This document shows, in pieces, positions 30,893 to 38,764 of a stretch of 64,000 bases of DNA. The DNA is from Microbacterium marinum (GTDB lineage Bacteria > Actinomycetota > Actinomycetes > Actinomycetales > Microbacteriaceae): positions 2,170,001 to 2,234,000 of the forward strand of contig NZ_JACHMD010000001.1 in assembly GCF_014204835.1 (NCBI RefSeq). Reading direction: 5' to 3'. Each line of letters begins with the position of its first letter. The stretch's first letter is position 1. The notes below the pieces were generated by a model that saw only the letters and a program-made list of their open reading frames with translations, did no database searches and was not told the DNA's origin. The position numbers and the translations under genes are program-made.

Positions 30893-33800
30893 GTGACGCA
30901 CCCATCCGCCCTCGCGCCCAGCCCGCGCCCCCGATTCCGACGCACCTGCGCCGCGCTGACCGCGGCCGCGGTCACATCGGCGGGGCTCGCCTTCAGCCCC
31001 GTCGCCGCCTCCGCAGCGGTCGACCCATCCTCGCCCCTCGTCATCAGCGAGGTGTACGGCGGCGGCGGCAACAGCGGAGCCGCCTTCAACCGCGACTTCA
31101 TCGAACTCGCCAACACGGGCGACGCCACCCTCGACCTCTCCGGCTACAGCGTGCAGTACGCCTCGGCCACCGGAGGGTCGTGGCAGGTCACGCCGCTCGG
31201 CGACATCGACCTCCCGGCCGGCGCACAGCTGCTGATCGGTCAGGCGCCGGGCTCGAACACCGCGCTCCCCGGGTTCGACGCCGACGTCGAGGGCTCGATC
31301 GCGATGAGCGGCTCCGGCGCGAAGGTCGCCCTCGTCTCCCAGGAGACCGCGCTCAGCGGCACCGCGGGCATCGCCGCGCTCCCCCAGGTCGTCGACCTCG
31401 TCGGCTGGGGAGGCACCGCCAACGCCTTCGCCGGCAGCGGCCCCGCCCCGGCGACCACGAACGCGACGAGCGTCTCCCGCGACGAGACCTTCGCGAACAC
31501 GGCCGACAACGCCGCCGACTTCACCGCCGGCGCGCCCACTCCCATCGGCCTGGGGAGCGACGTCGACCCCGAGCCCGAACCGGAGCCGGACCCCGAGAGC
31601 GCCACCATCGCGCAGATCCAGGGAACCGGCGAGGCGTCTCCATTCGCCGGCCGCACCGTCACGACCACCGGCGTGGTGACCGCCCACTACCCGACCGGCG
31701 GGTTCAACGGCTATGTCATCCAGACGCCCGGCACCGGTGGGGCGATCGACCTCGCCACCCACACGGCCTCCGACGCCGTCTTCGTCTACGCTCCCGGCGC
31801 CGTCGGCGAGGTCGCCCTGGGCGACACCGTCACCATCACCGGTGCCGTCTCCGAGTTCAACGGTCTCACCGAGATCACCGTCGCGGCAGGCGACGCCGTC
31901 GTCATCGCGGATGCCGAGGCCCCCACGCCCGCGACGGTTGCATGGCCCGAGAGCGCCGCCGCACGCGAGGCCCTCGAGTCCATGCTCATCGCGCCGCAGG
32001 GCGACTACACGGTGTCGAACACCTACAGCACGAACCGCTACGGCGAGGTCGGTCTCGCGACCGGTTCGGAGCCGCTCCGTCAGCCGACCGACGTCGCCCG
32101 GCCCGGGTCGGCCGAGGCGGCTGCGGTCGCCACCGACAACGCCGCCCGCGGCGTGCTCCTCGATGACGGCGCGACCACGGACTTCACCTCCGCCGCGAAC
32201 ACGTCGAAGACGCCGCCGTACGTCTCCCTCACCGAGCCGATCGTCGTCGGCGCCGGAGTGAGCTTCACCGAGCCGCTCATCGTCGACTACCGCAACAACG
32301 CCTGGAAGCTGAACCCCACCACCGCGCTCGTCGCGGACGGCTCCGGAGCCGGGGACGGCGTCGACTTCGAGAACACCCGCACAGCGGCACCCGAGACCGT
32401 CGGCGGCGACCTCTCGATCGCATCCTTCAACGTGCTCAACTACTTCACGACCCTCGGCACGGATGCCGCCACCTGCACCGCCTACGCCGACCGCTTCGGA
32501 GACGGCGTCACCGTGCGCGACGGCTGCTCGCAGCGCGGAGCGTGGGACGCGGAAGACCTCGCCCGCCAGCAGGCGAAGCTCGTCTCCGCCATCAACTCCG
32601 TCGACGCCTCCGTCGTCGGACTCATGGAGATCGAGAACTCGGCGGCGCTCGGCGAGACCCCCGACGAGGCGACCTCGACTCTCGTCGACGCTCTCAACGC
32701 CGACGCAGGGGCAGGCACCTGGGCGTTCGTCCCCTCCTCGGACGAGCTGCCCGCGGCATCCGAGCAGGACGTCATCACGAACGCGATCATCTACCAGCCC
32801 GCGCTGGTCTCGCCCGTCGGCGACGCTCGCGCGCTCGGCGATCAGAGCGCCGACGGTCAGGCGTTCGGCAACGCCCGCGAGCCGATCGCGCAGGTCTTCG
32901 AGCCGGCCGACGGCGGCGCGGAACTCCTCTTCGCCGTCAACCACTTCAAGTCGAAGGGATCCGCCGGCCCCTGGCCGGGCGACGCCGACACCGGCGACGG
33001 GCAGGGATCCTCGAACGAGTCCCGTGTCCGCCAGGCGACGGCGCTGCGGGACTGGATCGCCGAGATCCAGGGTGACGTCGACGCCGTCGCACTCGCGGGC
33101 GACTTCAACTCCTACGGCCAGGAAGACCCGCTGCAGGTTCTCTACGAAGCGGGTTACGCCGACGCGGAGCACGCGCTCGAGGTCGGCAGCTCCTCCTACA
33201 GCTTCTCGGGACTGTCCGGGTCGCTCGACCACATCCTGCTGAACGAGGCGGCATTGGGCCGCGCGACCGGCGCGGACATCTGGAACATCAACTCCGGAGA
33301 AGCCCTCGCGCTGGAGTACAGCCGGTTCCGCTCGCACGGCACCGAGTTCTACGCCCCCGACGCCTACCGCTCCAGCGACCACGACCCCGTGATCGTCGGA
33401 CTCGACGCGGATGCCGCACCGGTCGAACTGACCCTGCTCGGCATCAACGACTTCCACGGCCGCATCGACGCGAACACGGTCGCGTTCGGTGGCACCGTCG
33501 AAGAGCTGCGCGACGCGGCATCCGGCCCCGTGCTCTTCCTCTCTGCCGGCGACAATATCGGCGCATCGCTGTTCGCCTCGTCCGTGTCGCAGGATCAGCC
33601 GACCATCGACGTGCTGAACGCCCTCGACCTGGAGGCCAGTGCCGTCGGCAATCACGAGTTCGACCGCGGGTTCGATGACCTCGCCGGCCGGGTGTCCGAC
33701 CAGTTCGACGCACCGCAGCTGGGAGCGAACGTGTACCTGAAGGGCACCGACACGCCGGCGCTCGACGAGTACGCCCTCCTCGAGGCGGACGGCCTGTCCG

Positions 33801-35626
33801 TCGGTGTCATCGGCGTCGTGACGGAGGAGACGCCCTCGCTGGTGACCCCCACCGGCATCGAAGACGTCGAGTTCGGCGATGCGGTGGCGGCCGTCAACCG
33901 GGTCGCCGCGCAGCTCAGCGACGGCGACGCCGCCAACGGCGAGGCCGACGTGATCGTCGCGCTGTACCACGAGGGCGCCGGTGCCGGCACTCCGGACGGG
34001 GCGACGCTGGAGGAGGAGATCGCTGCCGGCGGGCCCTTCGCCGCGATCATCGAAGAGACCTCCCCCGAGGTGGACGCGATCTTCACCGGCCACACCCATA
34101 AGGAGTACGCGTGGTCCGCTCCGGTGCCCGGCACCGACCGCACTCGCCCCGTCGTACAGACCGGTTCGTACGGAGCGAAGATCGGCGAGATCACCCTCAC
34201 GATCGACCCCGCCACCGGCGAGGTCACCGCACACACCGAGCGCAACGTCGCCCGCACCACCACGCCCGCCGCAGAACTGGTCGCGACCTACCCGCGCGTG
34301 GCGGAGGTCGACCGCATCGTGAAGGCCGCCCTGGCCAACGCCGCGGCGATCGGGAACACGGCGGTGGCCGAGGTCTCCGGCGACATCACGACGGCCTACT
34401 CGGGTGGTTCGTACGTCGACGGCGTGTACGCGGGCGGCACCCGCGACGACCGCGCCTCGGAGTCCACGCTCGGCAACACCGTGGCGAACATGCTGCGCGA
34501 CAGCCTCGCCGACCTCCCCGACGGCGCCGTCATCGGCGTCACCAACCCCGGCGGTCTGCGCGCGGACCTCTGGGACACGCAGGCCGAGTTCGGTGCGGGA
34601 GCCGTCTCCGGTCTGTCCGACGGGACGATCTCCTTCAGCCAGGCGAACGCGGTCCTCCCCTTCAACAACACGCTGGCCCTTGTCAGCCTCACCGGCGAGC
34701 AGTTCACCACGATGCTCGAGCAGCAGTGGCAGCGCGACGCGGCCGGCAACGTTCCGCAGCGGCCGTACCTGCAGCTCGGACTCTCGGACAACGTCTCGTA
34801 CACCTACGATCCGGCACTGCCGGAGGGTGAGCGGATCACGTCTGTGACGATCGACGGCGCGCCCATCGACCCGGCCGCGACCTACCGGATCGGAACGTTC
34901 TCGTTCCTCGCCGCCGGTGGCGACAACTTCCGGGTCTTCACCGAGGGCACGGGATACGTCGACACGGGCCTTGTGGACTACGAGGCGTGGGTGGACTACC
35001 TCGCGGACGGGTCGCCCGTCGCCCCGTCGTTCGCCAAGCACGCCGTCCAGGTGTCGGGTGTCCCCGAGTCGGTCGAACCCGGCAGCACGGTCGCCTTCGA
35101 CGTCGCCGGTCTGAACCTGACCAGCCGCGGCGCCCCCGCGAACACCGAGCTCACCGTGAGCCTCGGCGACCAGGCGCTGGGCACTGTTCCGGTGACGGCC
35201 GGGGCGGCATCGGTGAGCGTCACCCTCCCGGCCGGCACGCCGGCGGGAACGGCGGTCCTCACCCTCACCGCGGCCCCCAGCGGGACGACGGTGCAGGTGC
35301 CGGTGACGGTGACGCAGGCGGCCGAGCCCGCCGCGAAGACGCGCACGCGTCTGGTCGCTCTGCCGCCCGTGCAGCTGGGGCGCCTCGTCCCCGCCACGCT
35401 CGTCGCGCACGTCTCCCAGGAGGGCGGCCGACCCGACGGTGTGGTCGAGTTCCGCGAGGGCGACACCGTGATCGCGACGGTCGACGTCCGGAAGGGCATC
35501 GCCAGCACGACCCTCGGGCGCCTCTCGCGCGGAACGCATTCGTTCACGGCGGTGTTCGTGCCGGACGACCCGGCCGTGGCCGAGGGTTCGGAGAGCAACA
35601 CCGCCAAGGTGCGCGTGCTGTTCTGA
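30893..35626 (+). CDS. secreted ExeM/NucH-type endonuclease fused to a UshA-type 5'-nucleotidase
   Basis: A 1577-residue exported protein. A signal peptide (Arg-rich start, then AALTAAAVTSAGLAFSPVAASA) is followed by a lamin-tail domain (about 45-190), an OB-fold-like segment (about 235-330), and an endonuclease/exonuclease/phosphatase domain (about 490-835: IASFNVLNY, MEIENSA, NHFKSKG, GDFNSYG, SDHDPV). A calcineurin-like 5'-nucleotidase (about 840-1140: GINDFHGRID, AGDNIG, GNHEFDRG, TGHTHKE), its C-terminal domain (to about 1390) and Ig-like repeats follow. No LPXTG anchor is visible, so it is probably released. I infer it degrades extracellular DNA to nucleosides and phosphate. A hairpin terminator follows. 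Confidence 0.9.
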   Translation: MTHPSALAPSPRPRFRRTCAALTAAAVTSAGLAFSPVAASAAVDPSSPLVISEVYGGGGNSGAAFNRDFIELANTGDATLDLSGYSVQYASATGGSWQVTPLGDIDLPAGAQLLIGQAPGSNTALPGFDADVEGSIAMSGSGAKVALVSQETALSGTAGIAALPQVVDLVGWGGTANAFAGSGPAPATTNATSVSRDETFANTADNAADFTAGAPTPIGLGSDVDPEPEPEPDPESATIAQIQGTGEASPFAGRTVTTTGVVTAHYPTGGFNGYVIQTPGTGGAIDLATHTASDAVFVYAPGAVGEVALGDTVTITGAVSEFNGLTEITVAAGDAVVIADAEAPTPATVAWPESAAAREALESMLIAPQGDYTVSNTYSTNRYGEVGLATGSEPLRQPTDVARPGSAEAAAVATDNAARGVLLDDGATTDFTSAANTSKTPPYVSLTEPIVVGAGVSFTEPLIVDYRNNAWKLNPTTALVADGSGAGDGVDFENTRTAAPETVGGDLSIASFNVLNYFTTLGTDAATCTAYADRFGDGVTVRDGCSQRGAWDAEDLARQQAKLVSAINSVDASVVGLMEIENSAALGETPDEATSTLVDALNADAGAGTWAFVPSSDELPAASEQDVITNAIIYQPALVSPVGDARALGDQSADGQAFGNAREPIAQVFEPADGGAELLFAVNHFKSKGSAGPWPGDADTGDGQGSSNESRVRQATALRDWIAEIQGDVDAVALAGDFNSYGQEDPLQVLYEAGYADAEHALEVGSSSYSFSGLSGSLDHILLNEAALGRATGADIWNINSGEALALEYSRFRSHGTEFYAPDAYRSSDHDPVIVGLDADAAPVELTLLGINDFHGRIDANTVAFGGTVEELRDAASGPVLFLSAGDNIGASLFASSVSQDQPTIDVLNALDLEASAVGNHEFDRGFDDLAGRVSDQFDAPQLGANVYLKGTDTPALDEYALLEADGLSVGVIGVVTEETPSLVTPTGIEDVEFGDAVAAVNRVAAQLSDGDAANGEADVIVALYHEGAGAGTPDGATLEEEIAAGGPFAAIIEETSPEVDAIFTGHTHKEYAWSAPVPGTDRTRPVVQTGSYGAKIGEITLTIDPATGEVTAHTERNVARTTTPAAELVATYPRVAEVDRIVKAALANAAAIGNTAVAEVSGDITTAYSGGSYVDGVYAGGTRDDRASESTLGNTVANMLRDSLADLPDGAVIGVTNPGGLRADLWDTQAEFGAGAVSGLSDGTISFSQANAVLPFNNTLALVSLTGEQFTTMLEQQWQRDAAGNVPQRPYLQLGLSDNVSYTYDPALPEGERITSVTIDGAPIDPAATYRIGTFSFLAAGGDNFRVFTEGTGYVDTGLVDYEAWVDYLADGSPVAPSFAKHAVQVSGVPESVEPGSTVAFDVAGLNLTSRGAPANTELTVSLGDQALGTVPVTAGAASVSVTLPAGTPAGTAVLTLTAAPSGTTVQVPVTVTQAAEPAAKTRTRLVALPPVQLGRLVPATLVAHVSQEGGRPDGVVEFREGDTVIATVDVRKGIASTTLGRLSRGTHSFTAVFVPDDPAVAEGSESNTAKVRVLF

Positions 35627-35661
35627 CCGACGGTCGCTGACGTCGACCGACGGCGCACGAC

Positions 35662-35696
35662 ACGGCGGGGCGGGCCTTCGAGGCTCGCCCCGCCGT
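35662..35696 (+). terminator. terminator of the nuclease/nucleotidase gene
   Basis: Arms 35662-35676 and 35682-35696 pair over 15 bp (one G:T) with loop TTCGA, followed by CGTTTTCGTT. It lies 36 bp after the stop. Confidence 0.8.
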
Positions 35697-35708
35697 CGTT
35701 TTCGTTCG

Positions 35709-35714
35709 TAGGCT
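35709..35714 (+). promoter_or_regulatory. -10 element, leaderless start of hydrolase gene
   Basis: TAGGCT, spacer GGAACC, ATG 35721. Confidence 0.5.
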
Positions 35715-35720
35715 GGAACC

Positions 35721-36452
35721 ATGTCCGCCCAGGTCGTCTTCGTCCACGGCATCCGCACGTCGGCCACCATGTGGCGGGCGCAGGTCGAGCACCTCCGCAG
35801 CATCGGGGTGGGCGCGGTCGCCGTCGATCTTCCCGGGCACGGAAAGCGGATGTCGGAGACGTTCACCCTCGACGGCGCTTTCGAGACGATCGATGCGGCC
35901 GTTCGGGATGCCGCCTCGCGAGGCCCGGTCCTCCTCGTCGCCCATTCGATGGGCGGGCTGGTGTCGATCGAGTACGCGGGCCGAGAGGACAAGCCGCCCG
36001 TCGATGCGTTCATCGCGGCGGGCTGCACGGCGATTCCGCGGGGCGTGGGCCTCGCGGCGTACCGCGCGCTCACCCGCGGCTTCGATCGACTCCCCCGCCG
36101 CGGGCAGTATTTCACCGACCTCGTCCTGGACCGGACGCTCCCCGCCGAGACCCGCGCCGACTTCGGGGCCGGCGGGTACGCCTACGACACGCAGGACATC
36201 GCCCTCCGGAGCCTGTCGGTGCTCGACCTCGTCGCCGCGCTCGCCCGGATCGACGTCCCGATGTGGTTCGTCAACGGCCAGTGGGATCAGCTGCGGGTCA
36301 ACGAGCGTCTGTTCACGACGCTGAAGCCGGAGGCTGAGCTGATCGTGGTCCCCCGGACGTCCCACCTGGTCACCGCGATGCGGCCGCGCGTCTTCAACGC
36401 GGTCATCGATCTCGCCCTCGCCACGATGGCGGCGAAGTCCGCTTCGGCGTGA
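35721..36452 (+). CDS. alpha/beta hydrolase
   Basis: A 243-residue cytoplasmic alpha/beta-fold hydrolase. The oxyanion region is [12 protein letters not shown], the nucleophile elbow AHSMGG (Ser near residue 77), an acid is likely in NGQWDQLRV, and the catalytic His in VPRTSHLVT. No signal peptide. The substrate cannot be inferred from sequence. It has its own promoter after the upstream terminator and precedes rpsT. Confidence 0.85.
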   Translation: MSAQVVFVHGIRTSATMWRAQVEHLRSIGVGAVAVDLPGHGKRMSETFTLDGAFETIDAAVRDAASRGPVLLVAHSMGGLVSIEYAGREDKPPVDAFIAAGCTAIPRGVGLAAYRALTRGFDRLPRRGQYFTDLVLDRTLPAETRADFGAGGYAYDTQDIALRSLSVLDLVAALARIDVPMWFVNGQWDQLRVNERLFTTLKPEAELIVVPRTSHLVTAMRPRVFNAVIDLALATMAAKSASA

Positions 36453-36466
36453 CCGATCAGACCTGA

Positions 36467-36472
36467 TAGACT
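36467..36472 (+). promoter_or_regulatory. -10 element for rpsT
   Basis: TAGACT with a weak -35-like TTCGGC 18 nt upstream, about 110 nt before the rpsT start. The predicted leader contains a GTGTG/CACAC inverted repeat. Confidence 0.35.
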
Positions 36473-36582
36473 CTCAAGTCGGCTTGCCGTGTGGGTTCCT
36501 CCCTCACACGACCGCCGCAAGACGCCCCTCTACCGTCGCGCGGCACATCATCCGAACACCTCCGAACGAAAGATACGTCTCC

Positions 36583-36843
36583 GTGGCGAACATCAAGTCG
36601 CAGATCAAGCGCAACAAGACCAACGAGAAGGCGCGCGAGCGCAACAAGGCCGTCAAGAGCGAGCTGAAGACCGCGGTGCGTCGCACCCGCGAGGCCATCT
36701 CGGCCGGCGACAAGGCCGCTGCCGAGGCGGCGCTGCTGAAGGCCACCAAGAAGCTCGACAAGGCCGTCAGCAAGGGTGTCATCCACCAGAACCAGGCGGC
36801 GAACCGCAAGTCGTCGATCGCCAAGCAGGTCGCCGCTCTCTGA
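36583..36843 (+). CDS. rpsT: 30S ribosomal protein S20
   Basis: An 86-residue basic helical protein of the small subunit. [18 protein letters not shown] at the start and the Lys/Ala-rich helices ending [17 protein letters not shown] are diagnostic. The GTG start gives the standard N-terminus. It is followed directly by a strong hairpin terminator and is divergent in position from holA. Confidence 0.97.
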   Translation: MANIKSQIKRNKTNEKARERNKAVKSELKTAVRRTREAISAGDKAAAEAALLKATKKLDKAVSKGVIHQNQAANRKSSIAKQVAAL

Positions 36844-36857
36844 GCCCGATCGGTTTC

Positions 36858-36890
36858 CGAAGGCCCGTCCCCACTGGGGGCGGGCCTTCG
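36858..36890 (+). terminator. rpsT terminator
   Basis: A 15-bp stem (36858-36872 with 36876-36890, one T:G pair) around a 3-nt loop, ending GGGCCTTCGTCGTCGG. Confidence 0.8.
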
Positions 36891-36928
36891 TCGTCGGTGC
36901 GGCGGTTGGTGCACTCACCTCATCGCGC

Positions 36929-36985
36929 CGAGCCGACGCAATCTGTCGCCTGCCGAGGGCGGATGCCGCAATCTGCGTCGGCTCG
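36929..36985. repeat. 12-bp inverted repeat between rpsT and holA
   Basis: CGAGCCGACGCA at 36929-36940 and its exact complement at 36974-36985 flank 33 nt; the octamer GCAATCTG also occurs twice directly inside. It lies between two convergent genes, after the rpsT terminator, and may be a REP-like element or the holA-side terminator. Confidence 0.5.
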
Positions 36986-37053
36986 CGCGCAGCGGCGCGT
37001 CGGACCGCGCGCGGCGGGTCGGGTCGCGCGCTGCCGCGGCGGCCGGAGCGGGG

Positions 37054-38088
37054 TCAGGACCCGTAGGGCGCGCGGGTCGCGACGACGGTGACCAGGCGCT
37101 CGACGGCGAAGACGGGGTCGCGTGACGCGCCCTTGACCTCGGCGTCGGCACGAGCGGCGGCCTGGATCGCGATGCCCAGCGACGACTCGGTCCATCCGGA
37201 GAGGTCGCGGCGGGCGCGGTCGACCTGCCAGTCCTTCATCCCGATGCGCGCGGCGAGGGCGGAAGCCGGCTCGCGGCTTCCCGCCACGCGCGCCATGGTC
37301 CGCAGCTTCGATGCGATCGCCGCGACCATCGGCACGGGGTCGGCGCCCGACGCCAGTGCGTGTCGCAGTGCGATCAGCGCGTCACCGTAGCGCCCGGCGA
37401 TCGCGGTATCGGCGACGGCGAACGCCGTCGTCTCGACCCGGCCGCCATAGTAGCGGGTCACGATCTGCTCCGTGATGTCGCCGTCGACATCGGAGATGAG
37501 CTGCTGGCACGCCGCGGCGAGCTCGGTGAGGTCGTCGGCGAACGCCGAGACGAGCGATCGGAGGGCGGGCGGTGCGATGCGGCGTTTCGCGGCCTGGAAC
37601 TCTCCGGCTGCGAAGTCGAAGCGATCGGAGTCACGTTTGACGGCGGGGCAGGCGATCTCGACTCCCCCACCGGTCCCGGCGCGAATCGCGTCGAGGAGCT
37701 TCTTCCCCCGCACACTCGAGCCGGTGTGGCGGAGCACGATCGTGGCACCGTCCTGCGGGGCGTCGAGATATGCGATCGCCTCGGCGAGGAAGGCGTCGGA
37801 GCACTTCTCGACGCCCGAGACACGGACGAGCCGCGGCTCGCCGAAGAGGGAGGGTGAGGAGACGGCCAGGAGTGTGCCGGGTGCGTAGTCGTCGGCACGG
37901 ACGTCGGTCACCTCGAGGCTCGGATCCTCGGCACGGAGGTAGTCACGAAGGCCGGCGGTGGCGCGTTCCGCACACACTTCCTCAGGCCCCGAGACGAGGA
38001 CGACAGGTGCCGGCTGCGGCGCGCGCCACGAGATCTGCGGGATCGCCGACTTCGTCGTCTTCGCGGCGGGGCGGCGGGGGCTCGGCAT
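37054..38088 (-). CDS. holA: DNA polymerase III subunit delta
   Basis: A 344-residue clamp-loader subunit. It has the AAA+-like fold without a Walker A motif: VVLVSGPEEVCAERA at the N-terminus, FGEPRLVRVSGVEKC, and a C-terminal helical domain (AIASKLRTMARV, MKDWQVDRARRDL). It matches the usual actinobacterial HolA, which lies next to comEC. TAGGCT lies 7 nt before ATG 38088, so it may be leaderless. Confidence 0.92.
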   Translation of the reverse strand: MPSPRRPAAKTTKSAIPQISWRAPQPAPVVLVSGPEEVCAERATAGLRDYLRAEDPSLEVTDVRADDYAPGTLLAVSSPSLFGEPRLVRVSGVEKCSDAFLAEAIAYLDAPQDGATIVLRHTGSSVRGKKLLDAIRAGTGGGVEIACPAVKRDSDRFDFAAGEFQAAKRRIAPPALRSLVSAFADDLTELAAACQQLISDVDGDITEQIVTRYYGGRVETTAFAVADTAIAGRYGDALIALRHALASGADPVPMVAAIASKLRTMARVAGSREPASALAARIGMKDWQVDRARRDLSGWTESSLGIAIQAAARADAEVKGASRDPVFAVERLVTVVATRAPYGS

Positions 38089-38095
38089 GGGCTCC

Positions 38096-38101
38096 AGCCT
38101 A
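38096..38101 (-). promoter_or_regulatory. -10 element, near-leaderless start of holA
   Basis: TAGGCT, 7 nt, ATG 38088. Confidence 0.4.
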
Positions 38102-38746
38102 CCGAGGGGCGCCGACGCCGCGCCGTCGTGGCAGGACGATTCGGGACAGCGCCCATACCGCGGTGGCCGAAGCCAGCAGCATCGCCAGCAGCCCGAGGCT
38201 CGTGAGGACGAGCGGGCCGAGCCCGCGGCTCGGCAGCAGGAAACCGTAGGGCACCCAGCCGTCGTTCTGACCGCGGAGGAGCACGACGACCAGCCAGACG
38301 AGCGGGTAGGGCAGCACGAGCCAGACGCTCCGCCACGGCAGCCGTGGGCGGTCGCGAACGAGCACCCAGTCGAGCACGGCATAGAGCGGCAGCCCGGCAT
38401 GCAGGACGGCGCTCACCCAGGGCGGCGCCGATCCCGTGCCCGGGACGAACCCGTTGTAGACGACGCCCACGACGATGAGACAGGCGACTGCGCCACCGCG
38501 GGCGAGGGCCAGCCACGTGGGGACGGCCCTGTTCCGGAGGAGAAGGATGCCGGTGACCCCGAGCACGAGCGCGCTCCACACCGCGGTCTGGTTCGTGAAG
38601 TACCCGAAGAAGTCGAACGGGTTCGCACTCCCCCGCGAGGCGGAGCGGGCGAACGTCCATCCCAGGACAGCGACGACGGCGACGGCCACCCCCAGCAGGA
38701 TGCCGCCGGTCACGACGACAGCGCGAGGCGTGCGGGAGGCAGGCAT
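38099..38746 (-). CDS. Pr6Pr family six-helix membrane protein
   Basis: A 215-residue membrane protein with six predicted helices, typical of Pr6Pr (FAR-17a/AIG1-like) proteins: FFGYFTNQTAVWSALVLG after helix 1, YNGFVPG, and LPYPLVWLVVVLLRG with WVPYGFL later. Function unknown. It has its own TAGGCT-leaderless promoter and sits between comEC and holA, splitting what is usually a tight pair. Confidence 0.8.
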   Translation of the reverse strand: MPASRTPRAVVVTGGILLGVAVAVVAVLGWTFARSASRGSANPFDFFGYFTNQTAVWSALVLGVTGILLLRNRAVPTWLALARGGAVACLIVVGVVYNGFVPGTGSAPPWVSAVLHAGLPLYAVLDWVLVRDRPRLPWRSVWLVLPYPLVWLVVVLLRGQNDGWVPYGFLLPSRGLGPLVLTSLGLLAMLLASATAVWALSRIVLPRRRGVGAPR

Positions 38747-38752
38747 CCGGCC

Positions 38753-38758
38753 AGCCTA
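38753..38758 (-). promoter_or_regulatory. -10 element, leaderless start of Pr6Pr gene
   Basis: TAGGCT, spacer GGCCGG, ATG 38746. Confidence 0.5.
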
Positions 38759-38764
38759 CGAGAG

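Noticed and set aside
30779..36115. 1778-codon open frame on the minus strand
   Set aside because: It is antisense to the nuclease/nucleotidase gene, whose domains and codon use are clear; long antisense frames arise from the high GC third-position bias.
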